A stretch of 64,000 nt of DNA from Phycisphaerales bacterium (GTDB taxonomy: Bacteria; Planctomycetota; Phycisphaerae; Phycisphaerales; UBA1924). A program made the translations under genes and the position numbers. Location: positions 124,001 through 188,000 of the forward strand of contig JAJDDO010000019.1 of NCBI GenBank assembly GCA_029260265.1. The letters are read 5' to 3'. Each line of letters begins with the position of its first letter. Within the stretch, counting starts at the first letter, position 1. The notes under the pieces are model-generated. The model saw nothing but the letters and a program-made list of their open reading frames with translations, was not told the origin of the DNA and did not search any database. Of the stretch, positions 45,240-55,438 are shown piece after piece.

Positions 45240-46659
45240 CATGCTTGGGTTCCGCATTCTCACCCGGTGAAAGCGAATCGGCAACCTTTAGAATCAATCC
45301 GAGCATCTCGTCAACATCCGCGACCGTCAACTCGCCATTCACGAACGGCACCCTGATAATCCGCCGCCCGCCAACCACCGCATGCCCAACAAGCAACTCG
45401 TTCCGCGCCCGCAGCGTATCGCAAATCTCCCGGCTCGATTTCCCATCAACCTCAAAGCACACATTGACAAACTCCGGCTCACAAGCAAGCGCCATCCGAG
45501 GGTGCTCACCAACCGCATCCGCGCAATGCCGGGCGAGGCTCATCAGAAGATCCATCCGTTCGCGGTACCCATCATCGCCATGATGTTTCCACGCCGCCCA
45601 GATCTTCAACGCGTCATTGCGCCGCCCGCACTGGATCGACCTTGTCCCCGGGTTGTACGCATCATCATCCCCCTGAAAAAGATAATCCGCGGTCTCATCC
45701 AGACTCCGCCGCAGCCTCTCCGGCTCGCGCGTGATAAACGCCGCCACAGACAGCGGCGTCCCCATCACCTTGTGCGGATTCCAAGCGACCGAATCTGCCC
45801 GCTCCGTCCCATCAAGCAGGTGCTTATGCGTCGGGCTCATCGCCGCAGATCCGCCAAAGCTTGCATCAACATGAAACCAAATCCCGAATGACTCCGCGAT
45901 CGTCGCCATCTCCGCGATCGGATCAAAGGATCCCATTACCGTCGTTCCCGCCGTCGCAAGAACAACTCCGGGTATACACCCGCCACTGAGGTCAGCCTCG
46001 ATCGCACCGCGCAGCTCGTCGCACCGCAACCGCCCGCGTTCATCCGTCGGGATCAGGCGAACATTCTTGCGTCCCATCCCAAGGATGCCCGCATTCTTCA
46101 CGATCGAATAATGCGCGTCACGCGACACATAGCATGTGATCGGCTTCCCCCCAGCCCCATCATTGCGAAACCCCGGCTGCGCCGAGTTCCGCGCAAGCAG
46201 CATCCCCAGCAAGTTCGAGATCGATCCGCCAGGCGTAAAAACCCCCTCCGCGCCGGGCGTCTTATACCCAATCTTGTGCGCCAGCCGCTCGATCACGATC
46301 CTCTCAATCATCGCCATCGGGCCCGCCGCCTTAAATGTATACAGCGATGTGTTCACCACCGACGCGAGCATATCGCCCGCCGTCGAAACCGCATCGCGCC
46401 CGCCGAACAACTGGTTATAGAACCGCTTGCTTGTGCTGCGAGGTGTCGCGTTCATCAACGCCTCCACAGCAACCATCGTTTCATCAACCGTACAACCCGA
46501 CTCCCCAATACCAAGATCGAGCAACTCGCCAAGCTGCGCAGGCGTTCGATACGGGTTCACCGGATGAGTGCCATCCCCCGCAACATACCGCTGGGCGATC
46601 TTGCCAGCAAGCGCAATCGGGTTCGTTGAGTTCTCTGAATCGGCTTGTGATTGAGTCAT
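45205..46659 (-). CDS. PLP-dependent group II decarboxylase
   Basis: 484 residues from the ATG at 46659. Fold type I with the PLP lysine in WNPHKVMGTP, the phosphate/ring contacts at FTPGGSISNL and HVDASFGGSA, and a substrate region (YNQLFGGRD) typical of glutamate/aspartate/cysteine-sulfinate decarboxylases. The likely reaction is alpha-decarboxylation of an acidic amino acid, giving GABA, beta-alanine or taurine precursors; the exact substrate is not readable. No clear SD. The 3' end overlaps the convergent NorB-like gene by 35 bases. Confidence 0.88.
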   Translation of the reverse strand: MTQSQADSENSTNPIALAGKIAQRYVAGDGTHPVNPYRTPAQLGELLDLGIGESGCTVDETMVAVEALMNATPRSTSKRFYNQLFGGRDAVSTAGDMLASVVNTSLYTFKAAGPMAMIERIVIERLAHKIGYKTPGAEGVFTPGGSISNLLGMLLARNSAQPGFRNDGAGGKPITCYVSRDAHYSIVKNAGILGMGRKNVRLIPTDERGRLRCDELRGAIEADLSGGCIPGVVLATAGTTVMGSFDPIAEMATIAESFGIWFHVDASFGGSAAMSPTHKHLLDGTERADSVAWNPHKVMGTPLSVAAFITREPERLRRSLDETADYLFQGDDDAYNPGTRSIQCGRRNDALKIWAAWKHHGDDGYRERMDLLMSLARHCADAVGEHPRMALACEPEFVNVCFEVDGKSSREICDTLRARNELLVGHAVVGGRRIIRVPFVNGELTVADVDEMLGLILKVADSLSPGENAEPKHVNQTTGEGCRR

Positions 46660-46712
46660 AAGGCATCGTACGGGAAGCACCGCCCGATGTCGCCCTCATC
46701 CGGGGTCGATGC

Positions 46713-49664
46713 TCATTTCGGTGCCGCCCTCGATGATGCCCCCCTGGCGTATCCATCAATCAGCCCGATCAGCTTGGCACGATCAATCGGCTTGGACGCA
46801 AAGTCATCACAACCGGCATCGATACATTTCTCCCGATCCCCATCCATCGCGTGCGCGGTCAACGCGATAATCGCCCCGCGATAACCCGCCTCACGAAGCT
46901 CAGCAACAGACTCATACCCGCTCATCACAGGCATCTGCATATCCATCAAAATCACTTCAAACCCGGCCCCCTCCGCAACCGCCTCCAACGCCGATTCCAA
47001 TGCAACCTTCCCATTCTCTGCAAGCGAAACCTCCGCCCCCGCACGCCTGAGAATATGCGAGATCAGCCGCTGATTATCAACGCCATCCTCCGCAAGAAGC
47101 ACACGGCAATCAAGCCTTGATGCCTCTCCGTGCTGGGCAGTGATCGTCTTCCTCGCGCGAGTGCTCGCCGCAGGATCTTCGATCATCTCCACACTCTCGA
47201 TCGAGCCCGCGTCCACCACAACACTCACCGTGGTGCCCTCACCGATCGCGCTCTTCAGCGTGATCTCGCCATTGAGCATCTCGCATAATCTCTTGCTGAT
47301 ATCGAGCCCAAGCCCCGTCCCGCCAAACCTGCGTGTTGTCGAGCTGTCCGCCTGCGAGAACGCGGTGAACACCTTTTCGATCTGCTCCTCGCTCATCCCG
47401 ATCCCCGTATCCACCACATCAAAGCAGACCCGCGCACCACGCCCGCCGACCCCGGGCTCAAACCGGGTCACAATCTTGACGCCCCCCGTCTCGGTAAACT
47501 TGATCGCGTTACCGACCACATTCATCAGGATCTGACGCAGCCTCGTCGGATCGCTCTCAATCACCTCCGGAATCGCCCCATCAAAGTCAACACCAAGCCA
47601 GAGCCCGCTCTCCTCCGCACGAATCCTCAACAACCCGTGCACATCAGAGACAAGCTCAATCACCGAGAACGGTATAGATTCAATCTCCATCTTCCCCGAT
47701 TCAATCTTTGACAGATCAAGAATGTCATTGATAATCGCAAGCAGATGATCACCGTTGCGGAGTATCGTATCGACCGCATCGACACGCTCAGACGGCGCAA
47801 GCTCAAGGTTCCCCTCGCTCTTCAGCGTCTCGGCATACCCCAGAATCGCCGTCATCGGCGTGCGGATCTCATGGCTCATATTCGCCAGAAAATCACTCTT
47901 CGCCCGGCTCGCAAACTCCACACCACGATTCGCATCATCCAGATCCTGCAGCACCGTGTACAACTCGTTCCGCTGATCCGTCAACTCCTCATTCGTATCG
48001 AGCATGGCCTGCTCAGTCTCTTTCTGCTCAGAAATATCCGTGCTGATCGCGATGAACTCCTTGATCGACCCCGTGTCATCCTCCAGTGGTACCACCGTTT
48101 GACGGATCCAATACGCCGCCCCATCCTTCGCGCGATTCTGAATCTCGCCACTCCAAACACCACCATCCGAAATCGTCTCCCACAGTTCCTTATAGGTCTG
48201 ATCACTTGTCTCATCCCCCTTCACCTTTCGATGGGTGCCACCCACAAGCTCTTCCTGGGCATAGCCACTAATATCAACAAACCGATCGTTCACATAGGTA
48301 ATGATCCCGCTGGTATCCGTGATCGAAACGATCGCGTGCTGATCCATCGCGTACTTCTGGTTTCCAAGATCCTTGAAGAGCCGCCGAAGGTTCGTGGTCA
48401 TCACATTGAACGACGCACCAAGCCCTCCGATCTCATCATCCTGCTCAACCAGGCACCGCTGCGAAAGATCACCACACGCCACACGGTTCGATGCCCGTGA
48501 CAACGACTCGATCGGACGAACAATCCCCCGCGTCACCCGCCCGGCCAACGCAACCGCCAAAACACCCGTCGCCAACATCATCCCGAGCAACATCCGCCAC
48601 AAACGCCCCGTTGAAGCAAACGCCTGGTCAACCGGAATCTCCGACACAACCCCCCACCGAACACCCGCAACATCAATACCCCGCACGGTCCCAAGCACCC
48701 GCTCAGAGTGATCCCCACAATCACATCCATACCCGCCCACCGGCGAGTGGGCGTACACCATCACCTCCCCATGCGATCCGTCTCCATTCAGAGTGCCCAT
48801 CCATCTCTGAACACGCTCACCCTCAACAGACTCTTCAAGCGCGAACGACACGCACCCCGTTCCGCTCTCATCATGACCAATCGAGACCTGTATCGCTGCT
48901 CGCCGATCCTCTTCGTGGTACCGGACGATGGAAGACCGGACCGTGTGCTTATGCTCAGCAATCGCACTGAACACATACTCAAGCTGCTCCGTTGACAACT
49001 CCACCGCCACCACGCCGAGCAACTCACCCGTATCGCCCATGCAAGGCGAGCACAGATACCCAACAACATCCCCGCTTCCATCAAGAGACACCTGCAGATC
49101 AGAAAAACGCGTCTGCCCGCTCAGCATTGTCTGCTCGAACACCCCAGCAATTCCAGAGCCCGCAGCCCGCCCGCTCAGCAAGCTTGACCCAAGCTCGGCG
49201 CCTCGGCTCGTTGAATACACAACCGTACCGCCCGCATCGACAAGCAGCACATTGCTGTACCCATACGCCTCCTGAAAGACATCAAGCCCATCACCAAGCT
49301 CGTTGACCACCGCTCTCCATCGCGGCGTACCAACAAACTCCGTCGGCGTCTGCTTCCCCGCCCGGCTCGATGCATCAACTCCCTCGAACAGCCGCCGAGT
49401 CATCGTCATTGAGGCCTGCGATTCAAGCTCAATAGCACGGTACTGAAACCAGTTCTCGAGGAATGCGCCCTGGTGCTCTACGCTCCTCGAAAGCGCTTCA
49501 GCCGCTTGCTCATGCAGGCTCTCTCGCGCCGTGTAGTAACTCACCACCCCAACCAAAACCATCGGCACCATCGAGACCACCAAGAATCGTCGCAGCATCC
49601 GCCGGCCAAGCCCTCCCCAAGCCCGCTCACCTGTCCCGATTTCTGGCTGCCCGCTCTGCGTCAT
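46713..49664 (-). CDS. Hybrid sensor histidine kinase (sensor-HAMP-PAS-HisKA-HATPase-REC)
   Basis: 983 residues from the ATG at 49664 (AGGA upstream). Two membrane helices (about 30-50 and 365-385) enclose an extracytoplasmic Cache-like sensor, then HAMP (GRVTRGIVRPIESLSRASN), PAS (ITDTSGIITYVNDRFVDI), HisKA with phosphoacceptor His598 in MSHEIRTPM, HATPase with NAIKF, DTGIGM and GGTGLGLDI, and a receiver domain with phosphoacceptor Asp908 (ILMDMQMPV) and Lys in ASKPID. Histidine phosphotransfer and output partners are not encoded nearby. It probably feeds a separate phosphorelay. Confidence 0.95.
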   Translation of the reverse strand: MTQSGQPEIGTGERAWGGLGRRMLRRFLVVSMVPMVLVGVVSYYTARESLHEQAAEALSRSVEHQGAFLENWFQYRAIELESQASMTMTRRLFEGVDASSRAGKQTPTEFVGTPRWRAVVNELGDGLDVFQEAYGYSNVLLVDAGGTVVYSTSRGAELGSSLLSGRAAGSGIAGVFEQTMLSGQTRFSDLQVSLDGSGDVVGYLCSPCMGDTGELLGVVAVELSTEQLEYVFSAIAEHKHTVRSSIVRYHEEDRRAAIQVSIGHDESGTGCVSFALEESVEGERVQRWMGTLNGDGSHGEVMVYAHSPVGGYGCDCGDHSERVLGTVRGIDVAGVRWGVVSEIPVDQAFASTGRLWRMLLGMMLATGVLAVALAGRVTRGIVRPIESLSRASNRVACGDLSQRCLVEQDDEIGGLGASFNVMTTNLRRLFKDLGNQKYAMDQHAIVSITDTSGIITYVNDRFVDISGYAQEELVGGTHRKVKGDETSDQTYKELWETISDGGVWSGEIQNRAKDGAAYWIRQTVVPLEDDTGSIKEFIAISTDISEQKETEQAMLDTNEELTDQRNELYTVLQDLDDANRGVEFASRAKSDFLANMSHEIRTPMTAILGYAETLKSEGNLELAPSERVDAVDTILRNGDHLLAIINDILDLSKIESGKMEIESIPFSVIELVSDVHGLLRIRAEESGLWLGVDFDGAIPEVIESDPTRLRQILMNVVGNAIKFTETGGVKIVTRFEPGVGGRGARVCFDVVDTGIGMSEEQIEKVFTAFSQADSSTTRRFGGTGLGLDISKRLCEMLNGEITLKSAIGEGTTVSVVVDAGSIESVEMIEDPAASTRARKTITAQHGEASRLDCRVLLAEDGVDNQRLISHILRRAGAEVSLAENGKVALESALEAVAEGAGFEVILMDMQMPVMSGYESVAELREAGYRGAIIALTAHAMDGDREKCIDAGCDDFASKPIDRAKLIGLIDGYARGASSRAAPK

Positions 49665-49883
49665 CTCAATCCTCATGCCAAACCACAAACTCTACCGGTT
49701 CCTCCGGAATCCCCAACATGTTCATCCGACACCCGTTCATCGACCCGCCAAATGCGCCGAATCGGCCCAATTCTCATGGTCACCAGCGATATCAGCACCC
49801 ACCCCCCCTAACCGAGCCCCCCGCCAAACCACACAATCCAACCACTCCACACAAGCCAAAATCCCACTCCTGCTCGCAGCGCA

Positions 49884-49915
49884 TAAAAAAACGCTGGGGA
49901 TCCATATCCCCAGCG
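49884..49915 (-). terminator. Intrinsic terminator after msrBA
   Basis: On the minus strand CGCTGGGGAT / ATCCCCAGCG with a 4-nt loop, followed by seven U. It lies 27 bases past the methionine sulfoxide reductase stop. Confidence 0.88.
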
Positions 49916-49941
49916 GTCCATCGTTGTTCAGCAAACCCTAC

Positions 49942-51012
49942 TTAGTCGCTCGGCAAGGCGCACGATCCGCCATGCTTGGCGTGGTAATCCTGGTGGTACT
50001 CCTCCGCTCGATAGAACGGAGCCATCGCACTGATCTCGGTCGTGATCTTGCGATCACGGTACTTCTCCGACCTCTGCAGTTGATCGACATACGCCCGCGC
50101 CTTCTTCAACTGCTCGTCATCACTCGCGAACACCACACTGCGATACTGCGATCCGACATCGGGGCCCTGCCGATCCCCCTGTGTTGGGTTATGGATCTTA
50201 AAAAACCATTCGAGCAACTCGTCATACGAAATCTTTGATTCATCAAAGACCACCTCCACCGATTCCGCGTGACCTGTCGATCCCGAGCACACCTGCTTAT
50301 ACCCCGCGGTCTCGCTCTTCCCGCCTTGATACCCGCTCGCTGCACTGAGCACCCCGGGGATCTGCTCGAACGCATCCTCGATACCCCAGAAGCATCCGCC
50401 CGCAAAGTACGCCCTCTTTGTCTCTATCGCTCTGCCCATCTCAGGCAACTCTTCTCCCTCCTCAAAGAACGAAAGCGACACCGAGTTCAAACAAAAACGC
50501 AGCCCGGTTGGCGCGGGTCCATCAGAGAACACATGCCCGAGATGCCCGCCGCACCGCTGGCACTCGATCTCCACACGCCTCATCCCCAGCGAGTTGTCCT
50601 CGATCTGCGCCACATGCGATTCATCAATCGGCTGAAAGAAACTCGGCCAGCCCGTCCCGGAGGTAAACTTCGCTCCCGATTCAAACAACGGCAGATCACA
50701 AAGCCGACACAAATATTTCCCGTCCTTCTTATTGTCGACAAGCGTCCCGCAGAATGCCTGCTCGGTCCCGCTCTTGAGGATCACACGCGCTTCCTCCTCT
50801 GTCAGCTTGCTCGCCAACGCTTCAATCCGCTCATCGCTCAGCCTCGATATGTCGTGACCGCTCGCAGAATACTCGCTCTTCATCTGTTCATTCCTCTCGC
50901 TCAATCCGCCATCCTTCGCCCCGCCGTCCAACGGACCCATCGCGATCCCCATCAGCGTACCAACCACCACAGCACCGATCACCCCAACACGCACTGCATT
51001 CTTCATCAACAT
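49942..51012 (-). CDS. msrBA: MsrB-MsrA fusion methionine sulfoxide reductase, exported
   Basis: 356 residues from the ATG at 51012, with GGAGG eight bases upstream. An N-terminal membrane/signal segment (VGVIGAVVVGTLMGIAMG) is followed by MsrB (about 60-190: CRLCDLPLFE and ECQRCGGHLGHVF as the zinc cysteines, RFCLNSVSL with catalytic Cys) and MsrA (about 200-350: GGCFWGIEDAF with catalytic Cys, STGHAESVEV, EEYHQDY). It reduces both S- and R-methionine sulfoxide in proteins, here probably in the periplasm. The order MsrB-MsrA is the less common one. Confidence 0.92.
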   Translation of the reverse strand: MLMKNAVRVGVIGAVVVGTLMGIAMGPLDGGAKDGGLSERNEQMKSEYSASGHDISRLSDERIEALASKLTEEEARVILKSGTEQAFCGTLVDNKKDGKYLCRLCDLPLFESGAKFTSGTGWPSFFQPIDESHVAQIEDNSLGMRRVEIECQRCGGHLGHVFSDGPAPTGLRFCLNSVSLSFFEEGEELPEMGRAIETKRAYFAGGCFWGIEDAFEQIPGVLSAASGYQGGKSETAGYKQVCSGSTGHAESVEVVFDESKISYDELLEWFFKIHNPTQGDRQGPDVGSQYRSVVFASDDEQLKKARAYVDQLQRSEKYRDRKITTEISAMAPFYRAEEYHQDYHAKHGGSCALPSD

Positions 51013-51166
51013 GGCATCATCCTCCGTACGAATAGGCACCCGCCCACAGCACACCAACCACCAAGCCCCTCACATTATTCGATACCAACACCCATCTAGA
51101 TCACCGAATCAGTAAACTCCGACTACTTATCCCCGCATACACCACACCCAAGTCCAAATTACCAAA

Positions 51167-51197
51167 GAAAAACCCCACGGGCGCTCGGCCGTGGGGT
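51167..51197 (-). terminator. Intrinsic terminator
   Basis: Stem ACCCCACGG / CCGTGGGGT with an 8-nt loop; on the minus strand a U-rich run follows. It serves the small gene at 51242. Confidence 0.8.
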
Positions 51198-51241
51198 CTT
51201 CCTGTATAACGCGTATTTGTTTCGCCCGCCCAACCAGCCGC

Positions 51242-51415
51242 TCATGCAGCCTGATTCACCCGCTCGGCGAGCACCCGTGCAATGGCATCAGCAATCTCTG
51301 ATCCCTCTTCCGGATGAAACACCCCCGAGAGTTCGCTCGCGCTGACCGCGATCCGCGCCAGCACATCGTCAGGCTTGGGTTCTCGCTCGACCGAACTGCC
51401 CTCGTGTGTATTCAT
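51242..51415 (-). CDS. Small acidic hypothetical protein
   Basis: 57 residues from the ATG at 51415; the track ORF starts 14 codons earlier at GTG. Acidic and helical (DVLARIAVSASELSGVF, then GSEIADAIARVLAERVNQ). It is not recognised. It is last in the minus-strand run that begins with the efflux genes, 116 bases after the TolC-like gene, and is followed by a good terminator, which supports expression. Confidence 0.55.
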   Translation of the reverse strand: MNTHEGSSVEREPKPDDVLARIAVSASELSGVFHPEEGSEIADAIARVLAERVNQAA

Positions 51416-51530
51416 GCCCCAACCATCGGCACAACCCGACGACCGATTCACAACCACGCCTCGCGTTCATGCAAGTTGTCAAACTTTCTTCGCGATCGCA
51501 CGCCGCCGAGCACAGATCCACTCTAGTCGT

Positions 51531-53240
51531 TCACTCAACGATCAACCCGCTGCCCCCGGCCCGATAGTTCGGCACGCCCTCCCACGCCTCGCCCAGATCA
51601 TCCGCCTCGCCCGGCGACCAATCTACCTTCTCCTGCCCCAGAAGCGTTCCCGTCGCCACGCCAAGGTCAATCTGGGCAATCTGATAGTCCACCACCGCAC
51701 GGATCTCGGCCAAACGCGCGCCGGCCAGCAGCGAATCCGCGTCGAGCACATCCCGGCTCGTCCTCAGCCCCGCACCAAACTGACGCTGCTCCGCCTCGAG
51801 CACCCGCGCATTGAGCAGCACCGACTCGCGGCTTGCCAAAATCCGGTTCCACGAGTTCGACAGATTCGTCACCGCGTCATACACCTCACGCTCGATCGAT
51901 TGACGCCTCGCATCACGCGAAGAAAGCCGCTGCAAACGCGTGAGCACCGATTGCGCCAACGAGGATTTCCGCTGCTCATTCCCGATCGGGATCTCGGCAT
52001 TCAGCCCCACCGACCAATCCTCAAACTTGTTCCGCCCCAACACCTCGAGCGAATCATCCAACGATCCGCCAAGCCCGTTGATCCGATAAGTGTACTGCAT
52101 CGCCACCAATGGCAGCTTGTCGTTCTTCGCAAACGCGATATTGGCCGCATCACGCGCAAGCTGCAACTCCAACTCGAGCATCTCCATCCGGTTCTCGACC
52201 GCCGCATCCGCAAGCACCTCCTGATCAAAGCTGTACGCAACCGGATCCGGAACAGACTCGACATCAATCCTCGTCGTCGAGCTCACATCAAGCCCCGGAA
52301 GGTTGATCATCTCCTTGAGCGAACGCTGCTGAAGCTCAACAGCGTTCTGGGCAGAGATAATCTGCTCAACACGATCGGCGACCCCCGACTGCGCCCGAAC
52401 AACATCAACATCCGTCCCCGTGCCGCCCTTCTTCTTCCGTTTGGCGCTCTCGTACTGCTCAACCGCCACCTTGTGCTGCTGCTCGACCACCTCGAGCGCC
52501 TTGACCGATGCGTACAGCCTCCAGTACGCTCGATCAACCTCCGCCAATACCCTGATCACCTCGAGCTTCGCCTGCGTCTCAGAAATCTGACGCCCATACT
52601 CCGCCAATCGGATCGAATGCGTCGCCACCCGCCGCCCCGCGCCACGCAGCAGGTTGTGGCTCAACGAGATATTCAGATCAGAAGTAAACCCCGGATTGGG
52701 CGAAATAAACGCACTGTCGGACGCGAACCGATTCAGCGGCGCACTCACCGAGATCGACCCCCCCGTGTGCAGCGGGATCGTCACACCCGGTGTCAGGCTC
52801 TGCGACTCGGTCTGCGAACCCACCAGGCTCGACGAAACCGCGTCATCGCCCTTGCTGTACAGCCCGCTGAGCGTGAACAACGCCTCAAACTTGGCCTCTT
52901 CGCCGCTGAGCTGCTCTTGGGCAATCGTCGGCGACAACAGCGTGACCGACAACCCAAGGTTGTTGGTCAACGCCGACGCCCGCGCATCCGATATCGAAAG
53001 CTCGATCGATTCAACGCCCTCAAACCGTGCCCTCGCCTCATCGAGCTCCGCCTTCCCGTCGACGACCTCCTCACGCTTGTACCGCTCGATCATCAGCCGA
53101 TTGATCGATCGGACCTCATCGGCATTGATGATCGTGTCCTTATCAAGCGGATCCGCGCTGAATGGATTGCTCACGCATCCGCCCGCAGCAAAGACCATCG
53201 CAAGCGTCAATGAAATCCCTACCTTATGCCGTCGTGTCAT
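51531..53240 (-). CDS. TolC-like outer-membrane efflux lipoprotein
   Basis: 569 residues from the ATG at 53240 (AGGA upstream). Lipoprotein signal with lipobox AAGGC. Two OEP repeats with long helices (about 180-330 and 390-540; EVDRAYWRLYASVKALEVVEQ in pieces, and NLSNSWNRILASRESVLLNARVLE in pieces). It forms the outer-membrane tunnel of a tripartite pump. Downstream of and close to the MacB-like permease, ATPase and adaptor genes, so it belongs to that pump. Confidence 0.88.
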   Translation of the reverse strand: MTRRHKVGISLTLAMVFAAGGCVSNPFSADPLDKDTIINADEVRSINRLMIERYKREEVVDGKAELDEARARFEGVESIELSISDARASALTNNLGLSVTLLSPTIAQEQLSGEEAKFEALFTLSGLYSKGDDAVSSSLVGSQTESQSLTPGVTIPLHTGGSISVSAPLNRFASDSAFISPNPGFTSDLNISLSHNLLRGAGRRVATHSIRLAEYGRQISETQAKLEVIRVLAEVDRAYWRLYASVKALEVVEQQHKVAVEQYESAKRKKKGGTGTDVDVVRAQSGVADRVEQIISAQNAVELQQRSLKEMINLPGLDVSSTTRIDVESVPDPVAYSFDQEVLADAAVENRMEMLELELQLARDAANIAFAKNDKLPLVAMQYTYRINGLGGSLDDSLEVLGRNKFEDWSVGLNAEIPIGNEQRKSSLAQSVLTRLQRLSSRDARRQSIEREVYDAVTNLSNSWNRILASRESVLLNARVLEAEQRQFGAGLRTSRDVLDADSLLAGARLAEIRAVVDYQIAQIDLGVATGTLLGQEKVDWSPGEADDLGEAWEGVPNYRAGGSGLIVE

Positions 53241-53289
53241 CGTGTTCATCCTGTGAAGCGTAAGCGTTTTCATATACGCGAGTTCATGA

Positions 53290-54555
53290 TTATTCATGCC
53301 GGAGCGCATCGATCGGATTCAGCATCGACGCCTTGATCGCCGGGAACATCCCGAACACGATCCCCACCAATGCAGAGAACCCAACCGAGAGCCACAACGC
53401 CCATTGAGGGATCTCGAACTCATTGATCGGCAGATTCGGAATCAGCCCAACGCCCGCAACAATCCCAAAACCAATCAACAGCCCGATCGCCCCGCCAAAC
53501 AAGCAGAGCACCACCGCCTCAACCAAGAACTGCAGCAGCACCACAAATGGCTTGGCCCCCACCGCCTTGCGTAAACCAATCTCGCGCGTCCGCTCAGAAA
53601 CACTCACCAGCATGATGTTCATAATGCCAACCCCGCCAACAATCAGTGACACAAATACAATCGCGCCAACGATCATACCGATTACACGCGCGACCTTATT
53701 GAAGTTCTCGATCTCAGATTGAAGCACAAACATATCGAATGTGTCCGCTTCCTCCGGATCAAGATTGCGATGGTTTCTGAGAATAAACCGGATCTCATCC
53801 TGCGCCGCCTCCGATGCATCGGCGCTGATGGTCTCGAGCACAAAGTGCGTGCCGCTGTACGGGTTCATCATCTTCAGCGTATTGAAGGGCATGTACACCT
53901 CAACACGCGATTGCCCGCCGCCAAACATCCCGCTCGCTTCCTTGGTCTCGATCACCCCAACAATAAGAAACCGCCGCCCACCAACCAAAAGATAGTCCCC
54001 GGTCGGATCAATGCTGAGTTTCAGATCCTCGATCGCCTGCTCATTGATCAGGCACACCTGATGCTTCTCTTCATTGTCGGCCTTCGAGAACGGACGCCCC
54101 AGGACCACCTGCCGATCCTCGATGTCATGCCAAGTATCCCAGATCCCGGTTATTCGAGCGCCCTTGGCCATCGTCTTCCCATACCCAACATCCCAACCCC
54201 CATAGGTCAGCGGCGAGAGCGACTCAATTGACGGAGCATACTGAAGAATAAGCCTCGCTTCATACACGCTCATCTTGACATCGCTGTAACTCATCACCTC
54301 TTCTTTGTCCTCAGGGATGTCCCCCCAGACCCACATCTTTCGCGCACCAAACTTATCAAACTCGTTGAGTACAAACCCCTGCATCCCATCGAGCCCCGCA
54401 GCGACGATCGTCACGCTCCCCACGCCAATAATGATCCCCAACGCCGTCAGCACCGCGCGGAACTTGTTCGCCCACACCTGCCCGATCGCCAAAAAGACCG
54501 ACTGCCAGATCAGCCTGCGCACCATCCCGATCGGCGACAACAACATCCTCAACAT
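53290..54555 (-). CDS. MacB-type ABC transporter permease
   Basis: 421 residues from the ATG at 54555. One N-terminal membrane helix after the FtsX-type start (NKFRAVLTALGIIIGVGSV), a large periplasmic domain (about 70-280), and three C-terminal helices (IMNIMLVSVSERTREIGLRKAVGA is the FtsX signature, in pieces: SVSERTREIGLRKAVGA). The ATPase is a separate protein here, unlike MacB of E. coli. It transmits mechanical motion for export of small molecules, peptides or lipoprotein-type cargo. Confidence 0.9.
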   Translation of the reverse strand: MLRMLLSPIGMVRRLIWQSVFLAIGQVWANKFRAVLTALGIIIGVGSVTIVAAGLDGMQGFVLNEFDKFGARKMWVWGDIPEDKEEVMSYSDVKMSVYEARLILQYAPSIESLSPLTYGGWDVGYGKTMAKGARITGIWDTWHDIEDRQVVLGRPFSKADNEEKHQVCLINEQAIEDLKLSIDPTGDYLLVGGRRFLIVGVIETKEASGMFGGGQSRVEVYMPFNTLKMMNPYSGTHFVLETISADASEAAQDEIRFILRNHRNLDPEEADTFDMFVLQSEIENFNKVARVIGMIVGAIVFVSLIVGGVGIMNIMLVSVSERTREIGLRKAVGAKPFVVLLQFLVEAVVLCLFGGAIGLLIGFGIVAGVGLIPNLPINEFEIPQWALWLSVGFSALVGIVFGMFPAIKASMLNPIDALRHE

Positions 54556-54559
54556 CGCA

Positions 54560-55438
54560 TCACCGCCCCTTCCGCGCAAAGATTGATCGCCCCTTGGGCT
54601 CAGCGCCCCGCTCCTCGAGCAACGCCGAGTCCGCCTCGCTGTTCAGCTCGATCTCCGCCGCCGTCACCTCGGCAAGGTTCCCCCGCCCCGCGGCCATACG
54701 CTCAACCCAATCCAAATGGATCGGATCCTCGCTCGCCGAATAATCAGAGATCACCCGCCCGTCACGCAGCCGCACAATCCGCTCGGCGTGCCCCGCGACA
54801 TCCTCTTCGTGTGTCACCACAATGATCGTTTGCCCCTCTGAATGCAGCTGCTTAAAGAGATCAATGATCTCCACCGTCGTCTTCGAATCAAGATTCCCAG
54901 TCGGCTCGTCGGCAAGCAAAATACTCGGCTCATTCACCAACGCCCGCGCGATCGCCACCCGCTGACGCTGCCCGCCGCTCAACTGGTTCGGGCGATGAGT
55001 CATCCGATCGCTCAGCCCAACCATCCCCAGTACCTTCTTCGCCCGCCGCCGCGAACCCAAAACCCCACGCTTGGAATACAGCATCGGGAGCATCACATTC
55101 TTGAACGCCGTCGCCCGTGACAACAGCTCAAAGCTCTGGAAGATAAAACCGATCTCTTGATTGCGAACCTGCGCAAGCCGCCCCATCCCCATCTTGTGCG
55201 TCGGATGCCCGTTGAGCACATACTCGCCGCGTGTGGGCTGATCGAGGCACCCGAGAATATTCATCAGCGTGCTCTTGCCGCTACCCGACGCGCCCATGAT
55301 CGCGACAAACTCGTTGGGGTAAATATCCAGATCCACCCCGTCAAGCGCGTGCACGCGCTCATCACCAACCCGAAAAATCTTCTTCAGACTTCGGATCTGG
55401 ATCGTTGGCTGATCAGTATCTCCATGACCCGGTTTCAA
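54560..55438 (-). CDS. MacB/LolD-type ABC ATPase
   Basis: 292 residues; TTG start inside the TTGA that ends the adaptor gene. Walker [11 protein letters not shown]-loop FIFQSFEL, signature [15 protein letters not shown], Walker [15 protein letters not shown]-loop VVTHE. About 60 extra C-terminal residues ([18 protein letters not shown]) are charged. It energises the permease encoded immediately downstream. Confidence 0.93.
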   Translation of the reverse strand: MKPGHGDTDQPTIQIRSLKKIFRVGDERVHALDGVDLDIYPNEFVAIMGASGSGKSTLMNILGCLDQPTRGEYVLNGHPTHKMGMGRLAQVRNQEIGFIFQSFELLSRATAFKNVMLPMLYSKRGVLGSRRRAKKVLGMVGLSDRMTHRPNQLSGGQRQRVAIARALVNEPSILLADEPTGNLDSKTTVEIIDLFKQLHSEGQTIIVVTHEEDVAGHAERIVRLRDGRVISDYSASEDPIHLDWVERMAAGRGNLAEVTAAEIELNSEADSALLEERGAEPKGRSIFARKGR